Shown here: positions 9,100-17,250 of the stretch, one piece after another
Layout of the letters: every line of letters starts with the position of its first letter
How positions within the stretch are numbered: position 1 is the first letter of the stretch
NCBI GenBank assembly: GCA_029934005.1
Contig: JAOZNA010000004.1
Span: 1-32,429 of the forward strand
Direction of reading: 5' to 3'
Origin: Candidatus Bathyarchaeota archaeon
GTDB lineage: Archaea > Thermoproteota > Bathyarchaeia > Bathyarchaeales > WUQV01
Length of the DNA: 32,429 nucleotides
Notes under the pieces: model-generated
The model's input: only the letters and a program-made list of their open reading frames with translations
What the model was told of the DNA's origin: nothing
Databases searched by the model: none
Translations under genes and position numbers: made by a program

Positions 9100-11313
9100 A
9101 TGAGTAAAATGTGTAGGGCAATATTTCTGATCATTGCGATGTTACTGCTTATTTCTCCACAGAACTTTTTAAGTCAAGAAAATAGACAAGTTTCACATGA
9201 AACTGCTTACGTGTTTGCAAGGGCCTCTTCGTTTGAAGAATCTACGCAATTTGGACCGAGAATTGATGAACTTTTGATTAAAATGCCTGCAGATTTTGAG
9301 CTACTGGAAACCGATGAAATTCACATCGCTGATTGGCCATTGCCTAAGGAATTAGTTGATAGGTGGTCTAAGCCGCCATATAACGAAACAATAGCTTTGG
9401 CAAAATATGCACAGACAGTTATGTATCAGCTCGACATCAACAATAATGAGACGATTCCCACATATTCAGGCTGGCGCTCTCCAACAAGTTACACACAGTT
9501 TAGACAGGCCATAGCGCATTTAGTGAACAGAACAAGGATTATAACAGAAATTTTAAATGGTTCTGGTATGCCGTTAACTACGCCTATTTTTCCTTGGCTT
9601 GAAAAATGGTTTAATCCTAATGCGGATGCTTATCCCTATAATCCCATAGAAGCTGCTAATATATTAGATGAAGCTGGCTTCGTCCAAGGCTCAACACCAA
9701 ATCCATATTATGATCCTTCAAAACCTGGATCTGCACAGTTCATTAGAGTATATCCGCCAGGACATGAAAAGGCTGGGCAAGACCTCGATCCCCTAATATT
9801 CTATGTGAGATTCGACCATCCTGAAATGAACTCTACGGGTTACATCATCCGAGATGAGCTATTAAGTTTGGGAATACCAGTGGAAATACCCCGGATAGAA
9901 ATACAAGAGATGATACTGAAAGTAATGTGTTATGGCGATTATCATCTCTATACCGGGTGCTGGAGTTTGGGCATCGAACCAACCTATTTATATGGACTCT
10001 ACCATTCTGAACAATATTGGAAACCAGGCTATTGTTATAACTATAACAACGTTCACGATGATGAACTGGATTACTGGCTTGAAAAACTTCTATATGCAAC
10101 GAATCAAGATGAAGCGGCAGTCGCATGTAGAGAAGCCCAGAGAAGACTCGCAGAAATCGTGGGCATCATACCCTTATGGGCACCTATAAAGGTTAAAGCA
10201 TATAGAAACGATTTAAGAGGAGTGGTTAACGAGGAAAGTTTTGGAGTCAACAGTTGGTGGACATTTGTTAACGCCCATCCAAAAGATGTCAAGATCGGCG
10301 GAACCATTAGGTATGGAATTTCGTATGAAATAGGAAGCTTAAATCCTGTCTGCAGCAGTGGCACGTACTCGGATTGGCTAGTGTTAGACAAAATCTATGA
10401 TACGCTGATAAAACGAGATCCTTATAATGTTACGGAGGCTGTTCCATGGATAGCCAAGAGTGTAGAAGTGCAAACATGGAATGGAAATAACACGAAGCTT
10501 GTTTTTGAACTGAATGATAACATTTGCTGGCATGACGGTGTCAAATTAACATCTGAGGACGTAAAGTTCACCATCGAATACATACAATCATTCTGGGACG
10601 CGCCGATGTGGGGGCACTCACTTCCAGACTTCTATCACCATGTTGCGGACGTTGATCACGTCGAGACCCCTGACCCCTACACCGTAATCATTTACATGAA
10701 CTCTCCAAGGATATGGTCTCTCTATGACGTGGGGGAGGTGCCGATACTGCCAAGGCATATATGGGAAAACATAACTGAGCCTTGGGGATTTCAGCCTGAC
10801 CCCCAACTTGTGGGTACGGGTCCCTTTAAGTTCTCAGAGTATGTTAACGGAAGCCACGTGCTTCTTATAGCTAACAGGGAATACTTTAAATTTTTCACTC
10901 CCCGCGTACAGTTGAAGCCAAAAATGCTGCGAATCACCAAAGAAATGGAACAATTAGCTTGCGTCTTAGAAACATGCATATTTGAAATTCAAAGCTTCTT
11001 CAACATCGCTGACATTAACGTGACATTAATTATCCAAGATAACCGAACAGTTCTCCACCTGATATATACATCTATTGGCGATCAAAATAACAATGGAGTG
11101 CCGGATTTCACAACATACTTCAGTTCGCACGAAATAATCGGATATGTCCTCTTCCATTTGGGTGAGAACGCGAGAAACTACAAGTTCTTTCATGGATTCG
11201 CATTTCCAATGAATCTGACGGTAAGCGGAAAAATAGGAAAAATAGGAAACATAACCTTTGAAAAATCAGACAAGATCACCGTCACATCCTCGGTACCTGC
11301 GATACCACGCTAA
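9100..11313 (+). CDS. Secreted ABC-type solute-binding protein, family 5-like, with permuted lobe order
   Basis: Signal-peptide-like N-terminus (MSKMCRAIFLIIAMLLLISPQNFLS). SBP_bac_5 C-lobe motifs (FRQAIAHLVNRTRIITEIL, EAQRRLAEIVGIIPLWAPIKVKAYRNDLRGVV) come before N-lobe motifs (IGGTIRYGISYEIGSLNPV, NDNICWHDGVKLTSEDVKFTIEYI, GTGPFKFSEYVNGSHVLLIANREYF). Confidence 0.82.
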   Translation: MSKMCRAIFLIIAMLLLISPQNFLSQENRQVSHETAYVFARASSFEESTQFGPRIDELLIKMPADFELLETDEIHIADWPLPKELVDRWSKPPYNETIALAKYAQTVMYQLDINNNETIPTYSGWRSPTSYTQFRQAIAHLVNRTRIITEILNGSGMPLTTPIFPWLEKWFNPNADAYPYNPIEAANILDEAGFVQGSTPNPYYDPSKPGSAQFIRVYPPGHEKAGQDLDPLIFYVRFDHPEMNSTGYIIRDELLSLGIPVEIPRIEIQEMILKVMCYGDYHLYTGCWSLGIEPTYLYGLYHSEQYWKPGYCYNYNNVHDDELDYWLEKLLYATNQDEAAVACREAQRRLAEIVGIIPLWAPIKVKAYRNDLRGVVNEESFGVNSWWTFVNAHPKDVKIGGTIRYGISYEIGSLNPVCSSGTYSDWLVLDKIYDTLIKRDPYNVTEAVPWIAKSVEVQTWNGNNTKLVFELNDNICWHDGVKLTSEDVKFTIEYIQSFWDAPMWGHSLPDFYHHVADVDHVETPDPYTVIIYMNSPRIWSLYDVGEVPILPRHIWENITEPWGFQPDPQLVGTGPFKFSEYVNGSHVLLIANREYFKFFTPRVQLKPKMLRITKEMEQLACVLETCIFEIQSFFNIADINVTLIIQDNRTVLHLIYTSIGDQNNNGVPDFTTYFSSHEIIGYVLFHLGENARNYKFFHGFAFPMNLTVSGKIGKIGNITFEKSDKITVTSSVPAIPR

Positions 11314-11388
11314 ATTTAGTAAATCTTATTGATTTCTAACATTTTGTGATATTCTTTATGAATTTAAATAAATGTGAAATAAAAATTT

Positions 11389-11499
11389 TTAGCAATATCG
11401 TTTTAATATGGAATGAAACGAGCTTAGAAAAAGTGGAGTTTGCGGGGGATATCTCCAAGCGTTAGTGTTCCGGGGGTTCAAATCCCGGCGGCCGCACCA
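11389..11499 (-). pseudogene. Truncated int(C)-like stub of the split integrase
   Basis: From the 26-bp repeat the minus strand reads WCGRRDLNPRNTNAWRYPPQTPLFLSSFHSILKRYC*. It shares the att-encoded WCGRRDLNP segment with the 8716-8895 fragment, then stops. Confidence 0.45.
11474..11499 (+). repeat. 26-bp direct repeat, distal copy of tRNA-Gly 3' end (candidate att core)
   Basis: GGGTTCAAATCCCGGCGGCCGCACCA identical to 8716-8741. Upstream sequence does not form the rest of the tRNA (no GCGGCCG partner). Confidence 0.92.
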
Positions 11500-11658
11500 G
11501 TTGTTAACGTTAAAGCTGTCTTTACTCCTTTCATGAATCTTACAATTCCATTTTTGAATCAAATTTGAACGATTATTAAAGCCTCTTAAGGGTAGTTTAA
11601 GATGCTGTTTCGAAGAAATTTTATCTTGGTAACATATTATTAGGTCGTTGAACATTTA

Positions 11659-12495
11659 ATGGACGGATGTGAATTTAGTTTGTTTGATTTGCTTGAGAAA
11701 TGCGCTTTAAAAGTTAGGGAAGCAGTTATCCCATTGCTGGGTGAAACCTTAGCTTCGAAACCAGTTGGGCGTGGAGCTGGTGGTGATTTAACAAAAATTA
11801 TTGATTTAAAGGCTGAGCAAGCAATTATGAATGAATTAAAGGAAGCTGGAATTTCTTGTACCATAATAAGTGAGGAGGCTGGAATAGTAAGGATTGGTGC
11901 AAGTCCCGACAGGTTTTATGTGGTGACTGATCCGTTGGACGGGACGACTAATGCTACTCATGGAATTCCGTTTGCGGCGACTTCTATTGCTGTTGCGACG
12001 AAGCCGTTTTTTAGTCATTTAACAGCAGCGGTGGTCTTGGATTTGGTTCATAACGTTTTGTATAGGGCTGAAAGAGGGAAGGGCGCTTACCGTAACGATG
12101 AGAGGATAAGGTCTTCGCAGAATGATGATATTGTGAATTCGGTTTTAGGAGTTGATGTCAACATTTACAAGGCTTTAGATGGCAAATTACGTGAAAAACT
12201 TGGGAGAATTCTTTCAATAACTAAGCATCCGAGGTATTTTGGAGCTAACGCCTTGGAACTTTGTTTTGTTGCCGCTGGAGTTTCAGACGGATTCGTAGAT
12301 TTAAGAAGAAAACTTCGAGCTTTAGACATTGCTGGTGGATACTTGATTGCGAAGGAAGCTGGAGCAATAATAACAACTCCAGACGGCAAAGAAATTGAAG
12401 CTGAAATAACTCCTCAAACTAGGATAGCATTAGTGGCTGCTGGAAACAAGAGGCTTCACAAGAAGATTTTAGAAATTTTAAATAGGGAAAAATGA
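11659..12495 (+). CDS. Inositol monophosphatase / archaeal fructose-1,6-bisphosphatase family phosphatase
   Basis: ISEEAG, DPLDGTTNATHGIPFAATSIAV, LDIAGGYLIAKEAGAIITTPDG. Confidence 0.9.
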   Translation: MDGCEFSLFDLLEKCALKVREAVIPLLGETLASKPVGRGAGGDLTKIIDLKAEQAIMNELKEAGISCTIISEEAGIVRIGASPDRFYVVTDPLDGTTNATHGIPFAATSIAVATKPFFSHLTAAVVLDLVHNVLYRAERGKGAYRNDERIRSSQNDDIVNSVLGVDVNIYKALDGKLREKLGRILSITKHPRYFGANALELCFVAAGVSDGFVDLRRKLRALDIAGGYLIAKEAGAIITTPDGKEIEAEITPQTRIALVAAGNKRLHKKILEILNREK

Positions 12496-13337
12496 TGATT
12501 AAGCCAGTTCAGCCTTTTCCAGCACTTCTCATAAAAAGAGGGAAAAGAAAAACCCTTGTAATAGCTGACCTCCACATAGGATGGGAAGTTCCACTCTCTG
12601 AAGAAGGAATACATGTACCTTCACAAACTCCTAAACTTCAACAAAAACTTGAAGAAGTAATAGCCAAGGCGAAGCCTCACGACCTCTTGGTGCTTGGAGA
12701 TGTAAAACATACCATAGCAAAAGCTGAAATCGAAGAGTGGAAGGACGTACCAGAATTTTTCGAGTCATTGAAAGAAAAATTTCAAAATTTCTATGTGATT
12801 CCGGGAAATCATGATGGAAATTTAGAGCCTTTACTTCCCGAATATGTTGAAATTCTACCTTCAACAGGAATAAGAATCGGAGACGTTGGATTGTTCCATG
12901 GTCATACTTGGCCTTCACCAGAACTTTTAAGTTGCAAAACTCTGGTAATGGGACACCTTCATCCCGTTGTAGTTTTCCGTGACCCTCTAGGATTTAAGAT
13001 AACTAGTCAGGTTTGGGTTAAAGCAAAAGTTGATCAGAACAGATTTGTTAGTTCTTTGTTAAAGAGGATGAATGTTAAAATGAAGGTGAAGTGTCCCATA
13101 GAGGTTTTTGAAATGGAGTTTGGAGTTAAAGTTAGAACTTCTGAACTTATTATCATTCCGGCTTTTAACGATTTCCTCGGTGGTCAGCCAGTTAACACGG
13201 CAAGGGTTGCGAGAGAAAACAAATATAAAGAATTTATTGGGCCTGTTTTACGTTCTGGATGTATAAATATGGATTTCTCGGAACTATACCTTTTAGATGG
13301 AACATTCATCGGAAAGTTGGGACAAGTAAAATTTTAA
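12492..13337 (+). CDS. Metallophosphoesterase, MJ0037-like
   Basis: VIADLHIGWE, LVLGDVKHT, VIPGNHDGNLEPLL, GLFHGHTWPSPELL, MGHLHPVV. Confidence 0.88.
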   Translation: MMIKPVQPFPALLIKRGKRKTLVIADLHIGWEVPLSEEGIHVPSQTPKLQQKLEEVIAKAKPHDLLVLGDVKHTIAKAEIEEWKDVPEFFESLKEKFQNFYVIPGNHDGNLEPLLPEYVEILPSTGIRIGDVGLFHGHTWPSPELLSCKTLVMGHLHPVVVFRDPLGFKITSQVWVKAKVDQNRFVSSLLKRMNVKMKVKCPIEVFEMEFGVKVRTSELIIIPAFNDFLGGQPVNTARVARENKYKEFIGPVLRSGCINMDFSELYLLDGTFIGKLGQVKF

Positions 13338-13360
13338 TAATTTAAAAGTCGAGTTTGTAC

Positions 13361-13380
13361 GAAATTTTTATAATATAGCT
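13361..13380 (+). promoter_or_regulatory. Candidate archaeal promoter (BRE/TATA) for Hsp20
   Basis: cGAAATTTTTATAATATAG about 30-45 nt upstream of ATG 13408. Confidence 0.4.
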
Positions 13381-13407
13381 TTCTTGTTTGTTGTTTGGTG
13401 TATAATC

Positions 13408-14004
13408 ATGGACTGGGAAGATTTTCCAAGCTGGTTTAGGCGAAGATGGAGAAGATACCCCTTCTTCAGAAGTTGGTTTTTCGAAGACATAGACGAAATA
13501 TTTAGGGAAATGGAAGAAATCATGGAACGTGAGTTCCGAGAAATCACTTCAAAGGCACCGAAAAGTTATATCCGTGAAAAGAAACTTCCAGATGGGACCA
13601 CTGTACGTGAATTAGGACCATTTGTATATGGATATAGCATAAAAATTGGACCAGACGGCAAACCTGAAATCAGAGAGTTTGGTAATGTGCGACCAACACG
13701 TTTTGGTCCACAGATAAGGGAGGAACGTGAGCCACTCGTTGATGTTTACGCAACGGATGGAGAAGTAAAAGTCATAGCGGAGCTTCCTGGCGTAGAGAAA
13801 GAAGATATTCAACTTCATGGAACAGAAGATACATTGACCATATCTGTGGATACGCCTCAACGTAAATATTTCAAGGAAGTTAAGCTTCCAGCCAAAGTGA
13901 ACCCGAAAGCTGCGAGAACAAGTTATAAGAATGGTGTTTTAGAAGTTACATTGCCTAAAAAAGAAGGAGAAAAACCAAAAGGCGAACCAATAAAGATTGA
14001 ATAA
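13408..14004 (+). CDS. hsp20: Hsp20/alpha-crystallin family small heat shock protein
   Basis: EPLVDVYATDGEVKVIAELPGVEKEDIQLHGTEDTLTISVDTPQRKYFKEVKLPAKVNPKAARTSYKNGVLEVTLPK. Confidence 0.92.
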   Translation: MDWEDFPSWFRRRWRRYPFFRSWFFEDIDEIFREMEEIMEREFREITSKAPKSYIREKKLPDGTTVRELGPFVYGYSIKIGPDGKPEIREFGNVRPTRFGPQIREEREPLVDVYATDGEVKVIAELPGVEKEDIQLHGTEDTLTISVDTPQRKYFKEVKLPAKVNPKAARTSYKNGVLEVTLPKKEGEKPKGEPIKIE

Positions 14005-14058
14005 TGTAGATAAACATTTACGCTCCTAATATTATTTATTTTAATTTGGAGAAACTAG

Positions 14059-14469
14059 TTGGGAAAAAAGGAAATTAAACTGCTAAAGCAGATTTTTGAA
14101 AGGGTAAAGGAAGAAGGAAAGCTCACTGGAGAATCCTTTCAAAAGTTGCATTCTATTTTTGGTGAAAGATTTATACGTGCATGGAAAACTTTGCAAGAAA
14201 AACGAGTCAAAAAATACGTTTTTAAACCAAGTGGAAAAACCGTTTGGATTGTGGTAGGCAAAGAAAAAGATTATCTCATTTTGCCTGAAGCCGAATTTTG
14301 CACATGCGACGACTTCTACTTCCGCGTAATGGACCATGAGGTACATCTTTGCTATCACTTACTTGCCCAAAAATTGGCAGACTTGTTGGGATTGTATGAG
14401 AAAATAGAGGAGTCGGATGAAATATACGAAACATTAATGAAAGAGTGGAAAGAAATCACTAACAAGTAA
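14059..14469 (+). CDS. Stand-alone SWIM zinc-finger protein
   Basis: YLILPEAEFCTCDDFYFRVMDHEVHLCYHLLAQKLADLL (CxC...CxH SWIM pattern). TTG start with upstream GGAG. Confidence 0.75.
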   Translation: MGKKEIKLLKQIFERVKEEGKLTGESFQKLHSIFGERFIRAWKTLQEKRVKKYVFKPSGKTVWIVVGKEKDYLILPEAEFCTCDDFYFRVMDHEVHLCYHLLAQKLADLLGLYEKIEESDEIYETLMKEWKEITNK

Positions 14470-14492
14470 TAAACAAAAGAGGAGAAAATGGT

Positions 14493-14606
14493 ATGCCCCC
14501 GGAACAATACTTTCAAGTAATCATTTATATCCTAATGGCTTCAAGCCTAATAACTCTTGCAATAATATTTCTACAAATGATTTATGGAGAAAGAAAGAAA
14601 AAATAG
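14493..14606 (+). CDS. Small (37 aa) single-pass membrane protein
   Basis: ATG 14493 to TAG 14606: MPPEQYFQVIIYILMASSLITLAIIFLQMIYGERKKK. AGAGGAG RBS at 14478-14484, one TM segment with basic tail. Not in the ORF track because of length. Confidence 0.6.
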   Translation: MPPEQYFQVIIYILMASSLITLAIIFLQMIYGERKKK

Positions 14607-14616
14607 CTTAGTTAGA

Positions 14617-15099
14617 CTATTTTTTAAGCTTCTCAGCCAAAAAAGCAACTCTTTTTCCTAACGCTCTACATTCCTTTTTCGCTTGTTCATCTGGGCTTCC
14701 CTTAGCTGCTGCACCATAATGACCTCCAACAGAAAGTGGGTCTCCACAAACAACCATACCATGAATAAGTAACGCTTGAAGAATTGAAAGCATTGTTGAC
14801 TCTCTTCCACCAGCCCTGTGCCCAGACGATGAAAATGCAGCTCCAATCTTATTCTCCAGTTTTCCCCTTATACTAACAGATTCATCTATGAACTTTTTTA
14901 TCTCAGCAGATGGCAACCCGAAATATGTTGGACTTCCAATTATTATGCCGTCAGCCCAAACCAAATCGTCGTTTGTGGCTTCCTCAACCCTTTTCAACCT
15001 AACCTCAGCTCCAGCCTCCTCAGCTCCCTTTGCAACCTCAAAAGCCATTTTCTCAGTGTTTCCAGTTTCTGAGTGATAAACTATTAACACACGAGCCAT
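14617..15099 (-). CDS. Flavodoxin-fold NAD(P)H:quinone oxidoreductase, WrbA-like
   Basis: MARVLIVYHSETGNTEKMA, GIIIGSPTYFGLPSAEIKKFID, IGAAFSSSGHRAGGRESTMLSI. Confidence 0.88.
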   Translation of the reverse strand: MARVLIVYHSETGNTEKMAFEVAKGAEEAGAEVRLKRVEEATNDDLVWADGIIIGSPTYFGLPSAEIKKFIDESVSIRGKLENKIGAAFSSSGHRAGGRESTMLSILQALLIHGMVVCGDPLSVGGHYGAAAKGSPDEQAKKECRALGKRVAFLAEKLKK

Positions 15100-15132
15100 G
15101 TCGCTCCCTACCAGATTTATAAGCAATAAACC

Positions 15133-15549
15133 TTAAACAATTTTAATTTTACGAGTAAAGATGTAGAAGAATAGTAGAAGGGGAATAATCCATATTAAGA
15201 CCATTAAAATTAGTGCCAAAAGGTTTAGTTCTCCTTTTCCAAAAATGAAAGGAACGAATGGAAATATCCAGACGCCACCGAATACAGATGTTTTATTACT
15301 CAAGAAAGCTGAAACTATTAGAAGCATCATACCAACTAAGGTTATTACAAAGCCAGCAATAAACAACTTAAATGGTGCAGCAAAACTGAGTGTGGAATTT
15401 TCGAAGGTTTTCTCTCTAAATTTATCATAACAGTTTATACACATCCATTCCTGTGGAACAAAACATTGTAAGCAAACGTTGCTTCCACATTCTTGACAAA
15501 CATACCTTGCGGGACGTTGTTGACATATATCACATTTCTTGGCTACCAT
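15133..15549 (-). CDS. Membrane protein with N-terminal B-box-like zinc finger
   Basis: CDICQQRPARYVCQECGSNVCLQCFVPQEWMCINCYDKF followed by two or three hydrophobic segments. Confidence 0.7.
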   Translation of the reverse strand: MVAKKCDICQQRPARYVCQECGSNVCLQCFVPQEWMCINCYDKFREKTFENSTLSFAAPFKLFIAGFVITLVGMMLLIVSAFLSNKTSVFGGVWIFPFVPFIFGKGELNLLALILMVLIWIIPLLLFFYIFTRKIKIV

Positions 15550-15869
15550 AGCCTAATGGCTCCTACTATGAATATAAACTGCAGAATTACAAGCAGAAAG
15601 AAGAGAACTAAGAAGGCTATTAAACATAATAAAATGGCAAGTCTCAGCGTTTCCTTGTCTGTGCCCCAAACTATTGGGAAAGGCCCTATCAAAACTGCTC
15701 CGCCGCTTTTAACCTTAGTATTCTGCATTCCACGTAAGATGGAGAGTAAGAACGCAAGTACTATGATGATGATTCCTGCGAAAATCAGCATTATTCCTGA
15801 AACACCTAGCATTTCGGAAATGTCCATTGCATGATTAAAAGGAAAACTGGATTTAGATAAACTTTTCAT
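15543..15869 (-). CDS. DUF131 / TIGR00304-like small membrane protein
   Basis: Two TM segments separated by RGMQNTKVKSGGAVLIGPFPIVWGTDKET, typical of this archaeal family. Confidence 0.8.
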   Translation of the reverse strand: MKSLSKSSFPFNHAMDISEMLGVSGIMLIFAGIIIIVLAFLLSILRGMQNTKVKSGGAVLIGPFPIVWGTDKETLRLAILLCLIAFLVLFFLLVILQFIFIVGAIRLW

Positions 15870-15902
15870 GAAGAATTACTAATTGCTAAGGGGTAATGCG
15901 GT

Positions 15903-16733
15903 TTGGATTTGAAGGAAATATTTCAGCTTGTACTTTCAAAAAATCCTAGCTTAACAAAGGAAGAATTTCTGAGAATGATTGAGGAAAAAAAGAAAGCTTT
16001 AGGCGAATATTTCACAGATGAAGTTATAGCCAAAGTGGTAGCTTCAGAGCTAGGCGTATCCATCAATCAAAACAGAGGAAAAACGTTGGAAATGACCTTT
16101 AAAGATTTAATTTCAGGCTTAACAGATGTTACAGTTTCTGGACGTGTAATAAAAGTAAGTCAAGTTAGAACATTTAGGAAAGGAATTAAAAGCGGAAAAA
16201 CAGCTTCTCTGCTTTTAGCTGACAATGAGAATAGAACGTTGAGAGTTGTTTTATGGAATGATAAAGCGGATATAATTTCAAAAAAAGACATAGGAATTAA
16301 CAGTCTGATTAGGGTTTCACATGGTTACGTTAAAGAGGGAAGAATGGGACAACTTGAACTTCATTTAGGAAAAAGGGGGCAAATAGAGGTTCTTGGAGAA
16401 GCATATATGAAAATTGGAAGTTTAAAGGAAGGAGACGGCCCAGTAAATGTAAAAGGGAAGGTTATTTCAGAAAAACCCCTCATCAGAAAGGTTCAAACTT
16501 CAAGAGGAGAAGAAGTTTTAGTTGCTAGTTTTGAAGTTGAAGATGAAACTGGAAAAGTATGGGTTTCATTTTGGAGAGAACACGCTGAAAAAATAAGAAA
16601 AATGCAGATTTCAAAAGGCATAAAATTGAAACTGAAAAACTTCTACGTTAAGAAAGGATTCAGCAAAGGCTTAGAAATCTTTACAAGGAAAAACTCAAGT
16701 TTCGAAATACTCAACAATAACTCATCCGGATAG
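15903..16733 (+). CDS. OB-fold single-stranded DNA-binding protein (RPA-like)
   Basis: Two OB-like repeats: DVTVSGRVIKVSQVRTFRK...GKTASLLLADNENRTLRVVLWNDKAD and VNVKGKVISEKPLIRKVQTSRGEEVLVASFEVEDETGKVWVSFWREHAEKI. Confidence 0.82.
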   Translation: MDLKEIFQLVLSKNPSLTKEEFLRMIEEKKKALGEYFTDEVIAKVVASELGVSINQNRGKTLEMTFKDLISGLTDVTVSGRVIKVSQVRTFRKGIKSGKTASLLLADNENRTLRVVLWNDKADIISKKDIGINSLIRVSHGYVKEGRMGQLELHLGKRGQIEVLGEAYMKIGSLKEGDGPVNVKGKVISEKPLIRKVQTSRGEEVLVASFEVEDETGKVWVSFWREHAEKIRKMQISKGIKLKLKNFYVKKGFSKGLEIFTRKNSSFEILNNNSSG

Positions 16734-16742
16734 GTGAATAAA

Positions 16743-17201
16743 ATGAAAATAGTTAGTGCGTGTCTAGTTGGAATAAACTGCAGATTTAACGGAAAAAATA
16801 AAGCTAATGAAAAGCTCGTAGAACTATTTAAAAAAGGAATTCTTATTCCGCTTTGTCCAGAACAGCTTGGCGGACTCCCAACCCCTAGGCCTCCATGCAC
16901 AATTGTTGGAGGAGACGGCCATGATGTTTTAAAGGGGAAGGCGAAAGTGTTAACTAGGAAAGGTGAGGATTTAACAGCGTATTTTGTTAAGGGTGCCCAT
17001 GAAGTTTTAGCTATAGCTCATCTTCTAGACATAAAAGAGGCTATCCTTAAATCTAGAAGCCCATCATGCGGTTGCGGAAAAATATACTGTGAAGATTTTA
17101 CACGTAAACTGAGAGATGGGGACGGAGTAACCGCAGCGCTTCTTAAAGAAAACGGAATAAAAGTATATACTGAAAGAAATTTTAATTGCAGTGACTACTG
17201 A
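16743..17201 (+). CDS. DUF523 family protein
   Basis: MKIVSACLVGINCRFNGKNK, LIPLCPEQLGGLPTPRPPCTIVGG, ILKSRSPSCGCGKIYCEDF. Confidence 0.9.
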   Translation: MKIVSACLVGINCRFNGKNKANEKLVELFKKGILIPLCPEQLGGLPTPRPPCTIVGGDGHDVLKGKAKVLTRKGEDLTAYFVKGAHEVLAIAHLLDIKEAILKSRSPSCGCGKIYCEDFTRKLRDGDGVTAALLKENGIKVYTERNFNCSDY

Positions 17202-17250
17202 ATATTTTTATTCCACAACACGTAATTATGCCTTCAATTAAGGTGATAAC

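Larger units (their letters stand above)
8716..11499. mobile_element. Decayed tRNA-Gly-integrated element (SSV-type integrase remnants at both ends)
   Basis: 26-bp direct repeats at both ends, one completing an intact tRNA. Minus-strand int(N)-like fragment inside the left end and an inward-reading int(C)-like stub inside the right end, both in the orientation expected for a split integrase. Confidence 0.65.

Noticed and set aside
9845-10979. Overlapping ORFs inside the SBP gene (9845-10126 -, 9932-10189 +, 10104-10391 -, 10618-10806 -, 10791-10979 -)
   Set aside because: They overlap the strongly supported SBP reading frame and show no recognisable motifs.
11450-11499. Second tRNA gene at the distal repeat
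   Set aside because: TGGAG...CTCCA can form a stem and the T-loop is present, but there is no 5' acceptor strand matching CGGCCGC, no D-arm, and the T-stem is mismatched (GGGGG vs CCCGG).
11389-11655. 88-aa minus-strand ORF as a real protein
   Set aside because: Its WCGRRDLNPR core is the translation of the tRNA 3' end and the upstream part lies in chromosomal sequence outside the att repeat. I treat only the part inside the repeat as an int(C) stub.
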